Translations under genes and position numbers: made by a program
The notes under the pieces: generated by a model
The model's input: the letters and a program-made list of their open reading frames with translations, nothing else
What the model was told of the DNA's origin: nothing
The model's database searches: none
Shown: piece after piece, positions 33,744 through 42,258 of the stretch
Position numbering within the stretch: the first letter of the stretch is position 1
Layout of the letters: the number at the start of each line of letters is the position of its first letter
Assembly (NCBI RefSeq): GCF_030705605.1
Contig: NZ_JAPCKK010000014.1
Span: 248,001 to 312,000 of the forward strand
Length of the DNA stretch: 64,000 nt
From: Paenibacillus zeirhizosphaerae
GTDB lineage: Bacteria > Bacillota > Bacilli > Paenibacillales > Paenibacillaceae
Direction: 5' to 3'

Positions 33744-35033
33744 ATGAGTGAAGATGTCGTTGTACAAGAACAGTCTTCTAATACTACCATTAAATCTGCA
33801 CACGCAGTTCTAAAAGGAAACACTCAAGGAATGAGGAGATTATTACCTTTCCTGGGACCGGCTTTTATTGCAGCCATTGCTTACATCGATCCAGGAAACT
33901 TTGCAACCAATATCGCTGGAGGCTCAAAATACGGATACCTGCTCTTATGGGTGGTACTATTTTCAAATTTAATGGCTATTTTAATTCAATCGATGTCAGC
34001 AAAATTAGGGATTGCCACTGGTAAAAATCTGCCTGAAGTCGCTCGTGAGAAATTTCCGAAACCTGTTTCGATCGGGCTATGGATCCAAGCTGAGCTGGTC
34101 GTCATGGCTACAGATCTCGCGGAGTTTATCGGTGCATCTTTAGGATTGTACTTGCTCTTCGGTATTCCTTTACTTCCTGCAGCCTTAATTGCTGCGGTAG
34201 GCTCTTTTGCTATTCTTGAACTCCAGCGCCGGGGATTCCGTTCGCTTGAAGCGGGGATCGCGGGTCTGCTGTTCATTGTTGTATTGGCATTCATGACCCA
34301 AATCTTTTTTGCTAAACCGGAAATTGCTCCAGTATTACACGGGCTTTTTGTGCCTCAATTTCAGGGCGTGGACAGTGTCTTGCTTGCCGCAGGTATTCTT
34401 GGGGCAACTGTAATGCCGCATGCGATTTATCTTCATTCCGCGCTAACGCAACGCAGAATCGTAGGCAAAACGGAGGAAGATCGGCGGAAAATCTTTCGTT
34501 TTGAATTTATTGATATCTTAATCGCCATGTTCATTGCAGGAGCCATTAATGCCAGCATGTTGATTGTATCTGCCGCATTGTTCTTTAATAATGGCTTGCA
34601 GGTTGAAGATTTGGACGTTGCTTTTCAGCAATTCGGTCATTTGGTTGGCCCAGCTTCGGCCATTCTCTTCGGGATTAGTCTTCTGGCTTCCGGTTTGTCC
34701 AGTTCATCGGTAGGCACCATGTCCGGGGATATTATTATGCAAGGGTTTATTCAAAGACGGATTCCGCTGTTTCTCAGACGACTCATTACGATGATTCCAC
34801 CGCTTGTCATCATTGCTCTTGGCGTTAATCCATCCTATGCATTGGTCATGAGCCAGGTCGTACTGTCATTTGGAATTGCATTCGCCTTAATTCCTTTAAT
34901 TATATTTACAAGCAATCGTCAATTGATGGGCAGTCTGGTGAACCGGCGTATCACAACCATTCTCGCCTGGGGCGCGGCCGCGTTAATCATAGCATTGAAT
35001 GTGTTCCTCCTGTTTCAAACATTCATCGGTTAA
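33744..35033 (+). CDS. mntH: Nramp-family Mn2+/H+ symporter
   Basis: Manganese importer, 429 residues with eleven predicted helices. Metal-binding motif IDPGNFATN in helix 1 near residue 50 and VMPHAIYLHSA in helix 6 near residue 225, both diagnostic of the Nramp family. GGGGGAG precedes the ATG. Standing alone behind a promoter with an MntR-type box and ended by a hairpin. It complements the riboswitch-controlled exporter at 21612: import off and export on when Mn2+ is high. Confidence 0.96.
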   Translation: MSEDVVVQEQSSNTTIKSAHAVLKGNTQGMRRLLPFLGPAFIAAIAYIDPGNFATNIAGGSKYGYLLLWVVLFSNLMAILIQSMSAKLGIATGKNLPEVAREKFPKPVSIGLWIQAELVVMATDLAEFIGASLGLYLLFGIPLLPAALIAAVGSFAILELQRRGFRSLEAGIAGLLFIVVLAFMTQIFFAKPEIAPVLHGLFVPQFQGVDSVLLAAGILGATVMPHAIYLHSALTQRRIVGKTEEDRRKIFRFEFIDILIAMFIAGAINASMLIVSAALFFNNGLQVEDLDVAFQQFGHLVGPASAILFGISLLASGLSSSSVGTMSGDIIMQGFIQRRIPLFLRRLITMIPPLVIIALGVNPSYALVMSQVVLSFGIAFALIPLIIFTSNRQLMGSLVNRRITTILAWGAAALIIALNVFLLFQTFIG

Positions 35034-35076
35034 TAAGGGAGTAATGCGAACACAATCCTGCTCAAACAACCAGCGT

Positions 35077-35125
35077 AAAGGTCAAGAACGGTGGGGAAAT
35101 TAATCCCCTTGTTCTTGACCTTTTG
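35077..35125 (+). terminator. Terminator of mntH
   Basis: AAAGGTCAAGAAC and GTTCTTGACCTTT form a 13-bp stem enclosing GGGGA..TCCCC, followed by TTTTG. The T run is short but the stem is strong. Confidence 0.75.
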
Positions 35126-35191
35126 TGCTTCCAAAAAGATGGGCAGTGGTGTCACGAACAACCCGGCAGCCCACACTTCCACCACCCCAGT

Positions 35192-35659
35192 TCAACCAAC
35201 ACATTTGAGCTGGCTTGAGATCGTTCCCAGGTGGGTGGCTTCATGCATCAAGGCAAAGTTAAATAATTCACCCGCGGTGTCGAATTGGAAAGGCCCCATT
35301 ACAAACGGTGCTTCCAGCTTCGCATCTAGTATTTCAGGTGTCAGTGCAGCAAAACGGGATAGCTGGCTTGACAGCAGGTTAACCAGTTCCTCCTTGGAAG
35401 GAGGTGTAATCTCCCAATCGGAAGGCTTGGTTCCGGAATTAAACAAGGACGCATAATGATCCGGAACGGCAGATAGTGAAGCAAAGCTAAGAGTAGAGTA
35501 CTTATCCATCCAATAAATAACGTGGCCAATATTCCAACGGATCGTGTTGTTGAAGCCCTCTGCTTGAATATCGAATCGTTCCTCTGGAATGGCCTGCACC
35601 TGCCCGATCACAATTTGACGCAGAACCTTGCTTGTGCTAATAGCTGAATGAGTCATCAT
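35192..35659 (-). CDS. DinB-fold (DUF664-like) protein
   Basis: 155 residues forming a four-helix DinB/YfiT-type bundle. The metal-binding histidines are at the usual places: WNIGHVIYWMDKY near residue 45 and ALMHEATHLGTI near residue 140. Despite the name this is not a polymerase; relatives are metal-dependent thiol transferases or unknown enzymes. AAGGAGG lies before two adjacent ATGs. Monocistronic and divergent from a LysR gene. Confidence 0.85.
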   Translation of the reverse strand: MMTHSAISTSKVLRQIVIGQVQAIPEERFDIQAEGFNNTIRWNIGHVIYWMDKYSTLSFASLSAVPDHYASLFNSGTKPSDWEITPPSKEELVNLLSSQLSRFAALTPEILDAKLEAPFVMGPFQFDTAGELFNFALMHEATHLGTISSQLKCVG

Positions 35660-35837
35660 AAAACGCCTCCTTAGTTTTAGTCATGTTTTCCTTTCGTAAT
35701 TAAGTGTAACTTCCTCTCCAAAGAGCAACAATCACGTAATTCCGATGCAAATGATCATTATAAATAATGATTTTTATAGTAAAATTAGAGAGGATTTAGA
35801 GTACACATTCAAACATGACGGTTATGGGGGCGTTAAA

Positions 35838-36749
35838 ATGGAGCTTAGACAGCTTGAATATTTTGCGGCTGTATGCAAGGAAATGCATTTCTCCAGAGCG
35901 GCTGAGAAGCTATGCACCACCCAGTCGAATCTTAGCCAGCAGATCAAATTTTTGGAGAACGAACTGGGGCTGCCACTCTTTGACCGCATTGGCAAACGGA
36001 TTGCGCTGACAGAGGCAGGCACGATTTTACTGGAACAGACGGAGCTGATCTTTGAACGTGTTGATTATATTAAGAGAGCAATTTTGGATCTCAAAAAAAT
36101 GGAAGGCGGCAAGTTGAACATCGGCATTCTCCCTGGTGACGGAGATCTGCTATTTGACGCTTTGCTTGTCGACTTTCACCATACCTATCCTAAACTTTCG
36201 TTGACGGTGACAGAATCTACCGATGTATATGAACAGGTTCTAGCCGGAAAAAGGGATCTCGGAGTTACGACAGTACCAGACAAACCTGATGACCGAATTG
36301 CAGTGGTACCCTTGTTCCATGAGGAGTTTGCCTTGGCTGTCCGGTCAGATCATCCTGCTGCAAAGCTTAAAGCAATTCCTTTCGAGCAATTGCAGCAGTT
36401 AAAGATGGTCATGTTCAGTCAGGACCACCAGATCACAAGGATCATTCAGGACTACTGTCAGGCCAAAGGAATGGTCATAGACAATCCTATCGTCACTTCA
36501 ACATTATCCTCTCTTCTTTCCTTAGTTGAGCAAGGAGTCGGCACCTGTATTCTCCCCCGCTTGCTGTTGGATCATCTGAACCGTGAGCAAGTCACTGCTG
36601 TCACGCTGCTGAATCCAACACCGAGTCAAGACATTTGTATCATCTACCGTACAGACCGGTTTATGGGTCAAGCCGCAAGGCTGTTCATCGATGTATTACA
36701 GTCCTATATTCAAAGCGTTATCGAACGTGCAAATCGGTCGTTGGGGTAA
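35838..36749 (+). CDS. LysR-family transcription regulator
   Basis: 303 residues: winged helix-turn-helix at the N-terminus (MELRQLEYFAAVCKEMHFSRAA, TTQSNLSQQIKFLE) and a periplasmic-binding-like effector domain from about residue 90 (LNIGILPGDGDLLFD). The ATG at 35838 was chosen for the GGGGGCG upstream; the longer frame begins in AT-rich non-coding sequence. Resembles CynR/AlsR-type activators. Target not evident; the next gene is convergent. Confidence 0.92.
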   Translation: MELRQLEYFAAVCKEMHFSRAAEKLCTTQSNLSQQIKFLENELGLPLFDRIGKRIALTEAGTILLEQTELIFERVDYIKRAILDLKKMEGGKLNIGILPGDGDLLFDALLVDFHHTYPKLSLTVTESTDVYEQVLAGKRDLGVTTVPDKPDDRIAVVPLFHEEFALAVRSDHPAAKLKAIPFEQLQQLKMVMFSQDHQITRIIQDYCQAKGMVIDNPIVTSTLSSLLSLVEQGVGTCILPRLLLDHLNREQVTAVTLLNPTPSQDICIIYRTDRFMGQAARLFIDVLQSYIQSVIERANRSLG

Positions 36750-36813
36750 TGGTATTGGGACGAGCGAGCCTAGCAACTAAGGAAGCTTATAGCGGCATTC
36801 GCCATGAGCCTCC

Positions 36814-37779
36814 TTAAGGCTTGTTCTTCTGCTGCAAGGCACGAATGGTGGCTGCAATTCCGTCCGCATGGTTGGTCGTTGGAATTTTCCCAATATAACG
36901 TTCATATTTCTCTCCACTTAAGCGCAAAGGCTCTTCCGTTAAGTAGAGCATTTCAACAATCTCCTTCATCACTGGAACAAATAATCCAAGCACCGATAAC
37001 CCGGTTCTGCCAAGCGGAATAACAGACTTCTTCGTTCCGCTTGCTTCTTGGGCAACTCGCACAATCTCATGTCCGGAAATCATATCCGAGCCGGGAATAT
37101 TCCAGTTCTGCCCGTATGCCTGATCATGTCCCGCAAGCTCTACAACCATAATGGCTGCATCCGGCAAATATACGTATTCACGGGGAACCTTCATGTTACC
37201 GATGAAAAAGGCCATTTTACCCGCAGCGATGGCTTCAAGTGTACCGCCAAGATAAGACGCCTGATTCGCGGTTGGTCCGTAATAATCGGGCAAACGAACA
37301 ATCATCGCACGCACGTTGTTCCAACGGCTGCTGAAGATCATCTGCTCGAAAGCAAGGCGGGTTTTGCCTTTCTTAGTGTGCGGCTGCTTGGGATGATCCT
37401 CGGTTACTTTGTTCATTTGCCTTCTTCCGTAAGGATAAATGCCGTCGATGGCGACCACCTTTAAGCTCAGCCGGTTGGCGGCCTCCATGATGGATTCACC
37501 CAGCGGAATCAGCTTGCTTGTCATCTCATGATAAGGAACGTTTGCACAATGAAATAACACATCGGTTTCTTTGGCCGCTGCTGCAACGTCATCCGGCCGA
37601 AACGCATCACCGATAGCGAGCGACAGGTGTGCAGGATGTCCGAGCTGACTAGCGAGCTCCTCCAGCTTTTGACGAGAACGGCCAAAGGCGATTACAGGCA
37701 CTCCCCCTTTGACCAGCTCTGCCGTAACTACGGCTCCCGTTCCGCCTGTGGCACCTACTACTATCGCTTTTTTCATCAT
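36814..37779 (-). CDS. NAD(P)-binding epimerase/NmrA-like reductase
   Basis: 321 residues, extended short-chain dehydrogenase fold. Cofactor loop VVGATGGTGAVV at the N-terminus and IDGIYPYGRRQ, where an SDR-type tyrosine may act, plus VRLPDYYGPTAN as in NAD-dependent epimerases. AGAGAGG precedes two adjacent ATGs. A promoter with a GTGATT/AATCAC palindrome stands upstream, suggesting repression by a TetR-like protein not encoded beside it. The substrate is unknown. Confidence 0.88.
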   Translation of the reverse strand: MMKKAIVVGATGGTGAVVTAELVKGGVPVIAFGRSRQKLEELASQLGHPAHLSLAIGDAFRPDDVAAAAKETDVLFHCANVPYHEMTSKLIPLGESIMEAANRLSLKVVAIDGIYPYGRRQMNKVTEDHPKQPHTKKGKTRLAFEQMIFSSRWNNVRAMIVRLPDYYGPTANQASYLGGTLEAIAAGKMAFFIGNMKVPREYVYLPDAAIMVVELAGHDQAYGQNWNIPGSDMISGHEIVRVAQEASGTKKSVIPLGRTGLSVLGLFVPVMKEIVEMLYLTEEPLRLSGEKYERYIGKIPTTNHADGIAATIRALQQKNKP

Positions 37780-37802
37780 TCATCAACCTCTCTTTTTGAT
37801 TT

Positions 37803-37860
37803 GTGATTAATCAATCACTAACTTGGATTCATCATACAGTATCAGATAGTGATCAGTCAA
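37803..37860 (-). promoter_or_regulatory. Promoter and operator of the epimerase-like gene
   Basis: -35 TTGACT (37855-37860) and -10 TATGAT (37831-37836), 18 bases apart. The palindrome GTGATTAATCAATCAC (37803-37818, arms GTGATT/AATCAC) lies just downstream, and related GTGATCAGTCA overlaps the -35, as for a TetR-type repressor holding both sites. Confidence 0.55.
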
Positions 37861-37939
37861 TAACTAAATTAAGTTTTCCCTCTATTAGAACTTTCTCTTG
37901 ATGAATTCAGGCAAATCCTAATGGCAGCCTGCACAACTC

Positions 37940-37985
37940 AAAAAGGGACGCCTCCAGCCAGCGGCTACAAGAGACATCCCCTTTT
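37940..37985 (-). terminator. Terminator of the YfcC transporter gene
   Basis: On the minus strand a 15-bp stem (AAAAGGGGATGTCTC with GAGGCGTCCCTTTTT, three wobble pairs) closes a 16-base loop and ends in TTTTT. Confidence 0.85.
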
Positions 37986-37991
37986 TTAAGC

Positions 37992-39407
37992 TTAATGATA
38001 TCCTACGGCCTGGGCCACGACGACAAACACCGCACCCAATACAAACCAGATAGCCAGCAACGGCCAGAAGAAACGAACCCACTTTTGATAAGGAATTCCA
38101 GATACGGCCAGACTGCCCATCAACGCCGAGGAGGTCGGTAGAATCATGTTGGAGAAGCCGTCTCCAAGCTGGAAGGCAAGCACCGTTGTCTGACGCGTAA
38201 TCCCAAGCAGGTCGGACAGCGGCACCATGATCGGCATCGTTGTCGCGGCCATTCCCGAGCCCGAGGTGATAAAGACGTTCATAATGTTCTGGAATGCATA
38301 CATCCCCAGTACCTGAACGGAAGCCGGGAGCTCCCCGACCAGCATGGAAAGGCCATATACGATCGAGTCAATAACGTTGCCATGATCCAGTACAACGACG
38401 ATAGAACGGGCAAGCCCGATAATCAGCGCACCATAGGTAATTGCACTTGCGCCTTTGACAAATTCGGAGGCGATGCGGCTGGGACCGTAACCCGCGCAGC
38501 AGCCGACCACCACGCCCATAGACAGAAACAGCGCTGCCAGTTCCTCCATCCACCAGTCCTGTGTCGATACACCCCAAATCAGCAGTGCAAAGCCGGTAGC
38601 AATCGTCAGCAAGGTCAAATAATGCTTCAGCCGCATCGGAGGCAGGTCGGAGAAATCAAGCTCTTTTTCTTCGGCCCCCTTCTCCAGCTCATAGACCAGG
38701 CTTTGTTCCGGGTTTTTCTTGACTTTCGCTGCATATCTCATTAAATACAGACTGGTGACCAGGATCAGGACGACGAGAATGATCGCACGCAGCCATAAGC
38801 CGGAGAACACCGGGATTTGCGCAATCGCCTGCGCCAGCCCAACATTAAACGGATTCAGCAACCCCGCCGTGAAACCGCAGGAGGCCCCGAGCGATATCAT
38901 CGCCGTTCCGGTCAAAGCATCGAACCTTAACGCCCTGGCGATGGCGATACCGATCGGCACGAATACCATGACCTCTGTAGACATGCCCATCGTAAAACCA
39001 CCCACAGAAAAAAGCGTGATAAACACCGGGATGACCCACAGTCCTTTATCCGCAAAAGCCCGCGCCACTCTGCCGGTAATCGCTTCAATGGTGCCCGTAG
39101 AAGTGATAATATGGAAGGCTCCGCCGATAATCAGGATAAAAAAGACGATATCCGCCGAATCCACCAGCCCGCCGACAATGGATTTCGGAATATCCCATAA
39201 GGTGACCGGATTGGATTCCACAGCACCGTAAGAACCGGGCACGAGCAGCGTACGCCCGCTCGCCTCGTCCTCCACCCGCTCAAACTCTCCAGCAGGCACA
39301 ACATAGGTCAGAATGCCTGCGATTAAAGTAAGAATGATAAGAATGACAAACGTATGCGGCATTTTCAACCATTTCTTTTTTTCGTTCTGTGCTGCCGTAC
39401 TATCCAT
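37992..39407 (-). CDS. YfcC-family membrane transporter
   Basis: 471 residues with about twelve helices. Conserved parts are PHTFVILIILTLIAGILTYVVPAGEFERV at the N-terminus, GGFTMGMSTEVMVFVPIGIAIARALRFD, and the C-terminal GSGMAATTMPIMVPLSDLLGITRQT and SNMILPTSSALMGSL. This is the YfcC/UIT3 class, related to basic amino acid and dipeptide-type carriers. The ATG at 39407 has GAGGGAG upstream and overlaps the stop of the M20 amidohydrolase by 8 bases, so the two are coupled; it likely imports the amidohydrolase substrate. Confidence 0.9.
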   Translation of the reverse strand: MDSTAAQNEKKKWLKMPHTFVILIILTLIAGILTYVVPAGEFERVEDEASGRTLLVPGSYGAVESNPVTLWDIPKSIVGGLVDSADIVFFILIIGGAFHIITSTGTIEAITGRVARAFADKGLWVIPVFITLFSVGGFTMGMSTEVMVFVPIGIAIARALRFDALTGTAMISLGASCGFTAGLLNPFNVGLAQAIAQIPVFSGLWLRAIILVVLILVTSLYLMRYAAKVKKNPEQSLVYELEKGAEEKELDFSDLPPMRLKHYLTLLTIATGFALLIWGVSTQDWWMEELAALFLSMGVVVGCCAGYGPSRIASEFVKGASAITYGALIIGLARSIVVVLDHGNVIDSIVYGLSMLVGELPASVQVLGMYAFQNIMNVFITSGSGMAATTMPIMVPLSDLLGITRQTTVLAFQLGDGFSNMILPTSSALMGSLAVSGIPYQKWVRFFWPLLAIWFVLGAVFVVVAQAVGYH

Positions 39408-40626
39408 GCTGTGCTCCCTCGTCTCTCTGCTTTTTCCATTGTCCAAACTCAGCCCGCACGGCCTGCAAAGCCTCCGGATTCGTATACAAGTCATAGGCTG
39501 TTAGAGCGAGTGCTTTGGCAGCGGCGTTCATCTCGACCATGCCTTCCTCTCCACCGGCAAGCTCGGCAAATTCCGGTGTATGCGTCGAAGCGTCACCGAG
39601 CCGAATATAGGGATGAATGGCAGCCGTGACCTGGCTGACATTTCCGATATCCGAGGAACCGATGCCGCCCTGTGCAGGGGGCTCACTTACCTCCAAGCCC
39701 ATGTCCTCCAAATTCCGCTGGAACAACTCGGCCAACTGGCGGTTCGTATTCCGTTCCGCGTAGACCAGTCCTTCCTTGATCTCAACGGTTGCGCCGAGCC
39801 CTTCTGCGGCAGCCCGGACCGCCCGATAGACCTTCTTCTGCACAGCCGCCAGACCGACCACCGTGTCTGCCCGCAAAATAAATACCGCCTCACACAGCTC
39901 AGGCACTACATTAGGAGCGTCGCCTCCCTTGGTGATAATGCCGTGAATCCGCACGTCACTCGTGACGAATTGGCGCACTGAATTAATGGCGACAAAAGCG
40001 TTGATCATGGCATCCAGGGCGCTGATCCCCTTCTCGGGTGCTGAAGAAGCATGAGCCTGTCTTCCGTGAAAGGTAAAGGTAACATCCAGGCAGGCCAGCC
40101 CACCGCGCAGCACCATCGTCTTATTCTGCGGATGCACCATCATCACCGCGTCAATCTCATCAAATACACCGTGCTCGCACATGATAATTTTGCCGCCGCC
40201 TTCTTCCTCGGCCGGTGTGCCAAGGACAACGAGTCGGCCAGGCAGGTCAGGCATTGTATCCTTCAGGGCCAAGGCCGCGCCTACGGCCGCCGTACAGATC
40301 AGATTATGACCGCAGGCATGGCCGATCGCCGGCAGAGCATCATATTCGGCAAGCAGCGCCACGGTTGGCCCTTCTCCTCCGCCTTCCCATACAGCTCGAA
40401 AGGACGTTTCGAGTCCGGCAATTCCTTTTTCCACTGTAAATCCTCCGGCAGCAAGCCGCTCGGTCAGCCACTGCTGCGCTTTGTACTCATGGAAGCTAAG
40501 CTCGGGATGACTATGGATTTGTTTCGCCAGGCTGCGCAAATCAGGATCATGCTTGTCCACTGCCTGAATAAGGATTTTCTTTCCGGGATTCTCACCACTA
40601 TAATTCAGAGTTGTAATATTGCACAA
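39400..40626 (-). CDS. M20-family amidohydrolase (AbgB/HipO-like)
   Basis: Metal-dependent amide or peptide hydrolase of about 408 residues. Metal ligands in GHACGHNLICTAAVGAA near residue 95 and the catalytic Glu pair in GTPAEEEGGGK near 130; a dimerisation domain follows (MVHPQNKTMVLRGG..ASSAPEKGISALDAM) and a C-terminal His in ASTHTPEF. The start is uncertain: a TTG at 40626 with AAAGGTGG 8 bases upstream is best supported; two in-frame ATGs 30-60 bases further up lack such a site. Coupled to the YfcC transporter gene. Confidence 0.88.
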   Translation of the reverse strand: MCNITTLNYSGENPGKKILIQAVDKHDPDLRSLAKQIHSHPELSFHEYKAQQWLTERLAAGGFTVEKGIAGLETSFRAVWEGGGEGPTVALLAEYDALPAIGHACGHNLICTAAVGAALALKDTMPDLPGRLVVLGTPAEEEGGGKIIMCEHGVFDEIDAVMMVHPQNKTMVLRGGLACLDVTFTFHGRQAHASSAPEKGISALDAMINAFVAINSVRQFVTSDVRIHGIITKGGDAPNVVPELCEAVFILRADTVVGLAAVQKKVYRAVRAAAEGLGATVEIKEGLVYAERNTNRQLAELFQRNLEDMGLEVSEPPAQGGIGSSDIGNVSQVTAAIHPYIRLGDASTHTPEFAELAGGEEGMVEMNAAAKALALTAYDLYTNPEALQAVRAEFGQWKKQRDEGAQHG

Positions 40627-40660
40627 AGCCGTTTCCACCTTTCTGGATTTAACAAAAACG

Positions 40661-40675
40661 CATGTCCTAGACATG
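40661..40675. promoter_or_regulatory. Candidate operator before the M20 gene
   Basis: CATGTC-CTA-GACATG, a 6-3-6 palindrome about 35 bases before the chosen start. It could be the site of the LysR regulator encoded upstream, or chance. Confidence 0.35.
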
Positions 40676-40817
40676 ACGCACATGTGTAAGTTAATTCGTT
40701 TATTTGAATAAATATTCGATAAAATCATTCTAAAGAGAATGCTGAAATAAGTAAATTTAATGTTTTTTATTGATTTGTATAAATTTTATTTAAGAGAAGA
40801 CAACAAAAACACGATAG

Positions 40818-40866
40818 CAAAAAAATAAGACGGCTTTCCCCACTCAAAATCGGGAGAAACCGCCCT
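40818..40866 (-). terminator. Terminator of the LysR gene
   Basis: On the minus strand GGGCGGTTTCTCCC pairs with GGGGAAAGCCGTC (with wobble) and is followed by TTATTTTTTT. Confidence 0.75.
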
Positions 40867-40892
40867 TCACACAGCTTTTGTTAAATTCTGCT

Positions 40893-41780
40893 CTAACGCG
40901 CCATCTCCTGTTTCATCCATTCCACAAAACGGCTGACCACAGCAAGTTGTATCGCCTTATTTTTATACAGCATCCAGGTCGTCCGCAGAATCGGCTCTCC
41001 ATTATCCAGCACCAGATCGAGCGTATACAACTGATCTGAAGGAGCAACAAAGATGCGCGGCACAATCGAATACCCCAGCCCATGCTTGACCATTTCCTTG
41101 CAGGTCTCATAGCTGTCTACTTCCATCGAGATGAGGGGCGGCTTGTCCTGCTTCTCTTTCCACCAGGCTTGCACAGCCTCGCTGAATGAAGAAGGGGGCA
41201 GCCCCCCTGCCGTTTTGGGCGCCTTATAGCGGATCAAAGGAAGAGACGGCAGCTTGTGCAGCTCAATCGGTTCGGTGGAGATTACACAAATACTTTCCTG
41301 CTGCAGCATATCCTTGCCTTCAGACCAGGGGTGCTCATTACGGATCACACCCACATGAATCTCATCATTTTGCAGCATGGCGTAAATTTCTGAGCTTAAG
41401 GCGCAGGTAACGGAAAATTGCACATCAGGATAGCTGTCCTTAAATGTCTTCAAGATCGGTGGCAGCTTGTATAAGCCGAAATAGCTGGATATTCCCAGCC
41501 GCAGTGTACCTCTGACTTCATTACGCAGATGAAGCACAGCATCCCTTAGCTCTGCCAAACCGGCAAGATGACGCCTCGCATATTCCACCAGACGCTCTCC
41601 CTCAGGTGTCAGCCGTCCGCCTTTAGCCCCCCGGATGATCACGGGGATACCGAACGACTTTTCAAGCTGGTTAAGACGGTAAGTAAGTGCCGGCTGTGTA
41701 ATATAAAGCCGGTCTGCCGCACGTACCAGACTGCGTTCTTCCTCAATATAAATTAACATCAGACAGTCTTTTTCATCCAT
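40893..41780 (-). CDS. LysR-family transcription regulator
   Basis: 295 residues with the N-terminal helix-turn-helix (SLVRAADRLYITQPALTYRLNQLEKSFG) and an effector domain (TLRLGISSYFGLYKLPPIL onward). The ATG at 41780 has AGGAGCGG upstream. Unusually for LysR it reads in the same direction as the likely target, the M20-YfcC pair, which starts 266 bases downstream behind a terminator. The inducer is unknown. Confidence 0.92.
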   Translation of the reverse strand: MDEKDCLMLIYIEEERSLVRAADRLYITQPALTYRLNQLEKSFGIPVIIRGAKGGRLTPEGERLVEYARRHLAGLAELRDAVLHLRNEVRGTLRLGISSYFGLYKLPPILKTFKDSYPDVQFSVTCALSSEIYAMLQNDEIHVGVIRNEHPWSEGKDMLQQESICVISTEPIELHKLPSLPLIRYKAPKTAGGLPPSSFSEAVQAWWKEKQDKPPLISMEVDSYETCKEMVKHGLGYSIVPRIFVAPSDQLYTLDLVLDNGEPILRTTWMLYKNKAIQLAVVSRFVEWMKQEMAR

Positions 41781-41852
41781 TACAGCCGCTCCTACAAATG
41801 GTTTGAGTCCTATCATAACACGGGGAGCGGCCTCCTCCCAATAAAAAGCCGC

Positions 41853-41901
41853 AAAACACAAACAGGGCATTCTTAGCCTGACGGCTTCGAATTGCCCTGT
41901 T
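41853..41901 (-). terminator. Terminator of spoVIF
   Basis: AACAGGGCA and TGCCCTGTT form a 9-bp stem around a 23-base loop; the minus-strand tail is TTGTGTTTTG, moderately T-rich. Confidence 0.65.
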
Positions 41902-41907
41902 CACTCC

Positions 41908-42195
41908 TTATCTAAACATACCCCACAGCTTAATTAAGTGAAGCGTGTTTTTCGGATCAATCCGCTGACCGATAACGAACGTCACCAGTTGCTGCTCCTG
42001 CGCAGGCGACAGCTTTTCCTGGAGAATGACTGCCGATGATTTCACCAGCCGTTGAACGACTGCCTTGTTTTGCAGGTCCGCCTTCGTAACCCCCTCCATC
42101 AGCTTCTTGATCCGGTCCTTAACGGCAGGATTCTTCATCTTCAGTTTCACCCGCTCTACCAGTTGCGGATGGATTCCGTACTGTTGATAACCCAC
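41908..42195 (-). CDS. spoVIF: Stage VI sporulation protein F
   Basis: Small spore-coat assembly factor of 95 residues, made in the mother cell late in sporulation. It shows the all-helical pattern of the family: MKNPAVKDRIKKLMEGVTKAD followed by VVQRLVKSSAVILQEKLS and a C-terminal KNTLHLIKLWGMF. Start is a GTG with AGGAGG 9 bases upstream. A sigma-K-like promoter stands before it inside the end of recG, in keeping with the known late mother-cell expression of spoVIF in Bacillus. Confidence 0.82.
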   Translation of the reverse strand: MGYQQYGIHPQLVERVKLKMKNPAVKDRIKKLMEGVTKADLQNKAVVQRLVKSSAVILQEKLSPAQEQQLVTFVIGQRIDPKNTLHLIKLWGMFR

Positions 42196-42228
42196 TTGTA
42201 CCAGCCTCCTGTCAAAATCATCCGTCTA

Positions 42229-42257
42229 TAATATATGACGGAAGCCGGTCCAATGTG
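42229..42257 (-). promoter_or_regulatory. Sigma-K-type promoter of spoVIF
   Basis: -35 ACA (42254-42256), 16 bases, then -10 CATATATTA (42229-42237), matching ACA-N16-CATA-N3-TA. It lies between the recG stop and spoVIF and partly abuts recG. Confidence 0.6.
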
Positions 42258-42258
42258 C

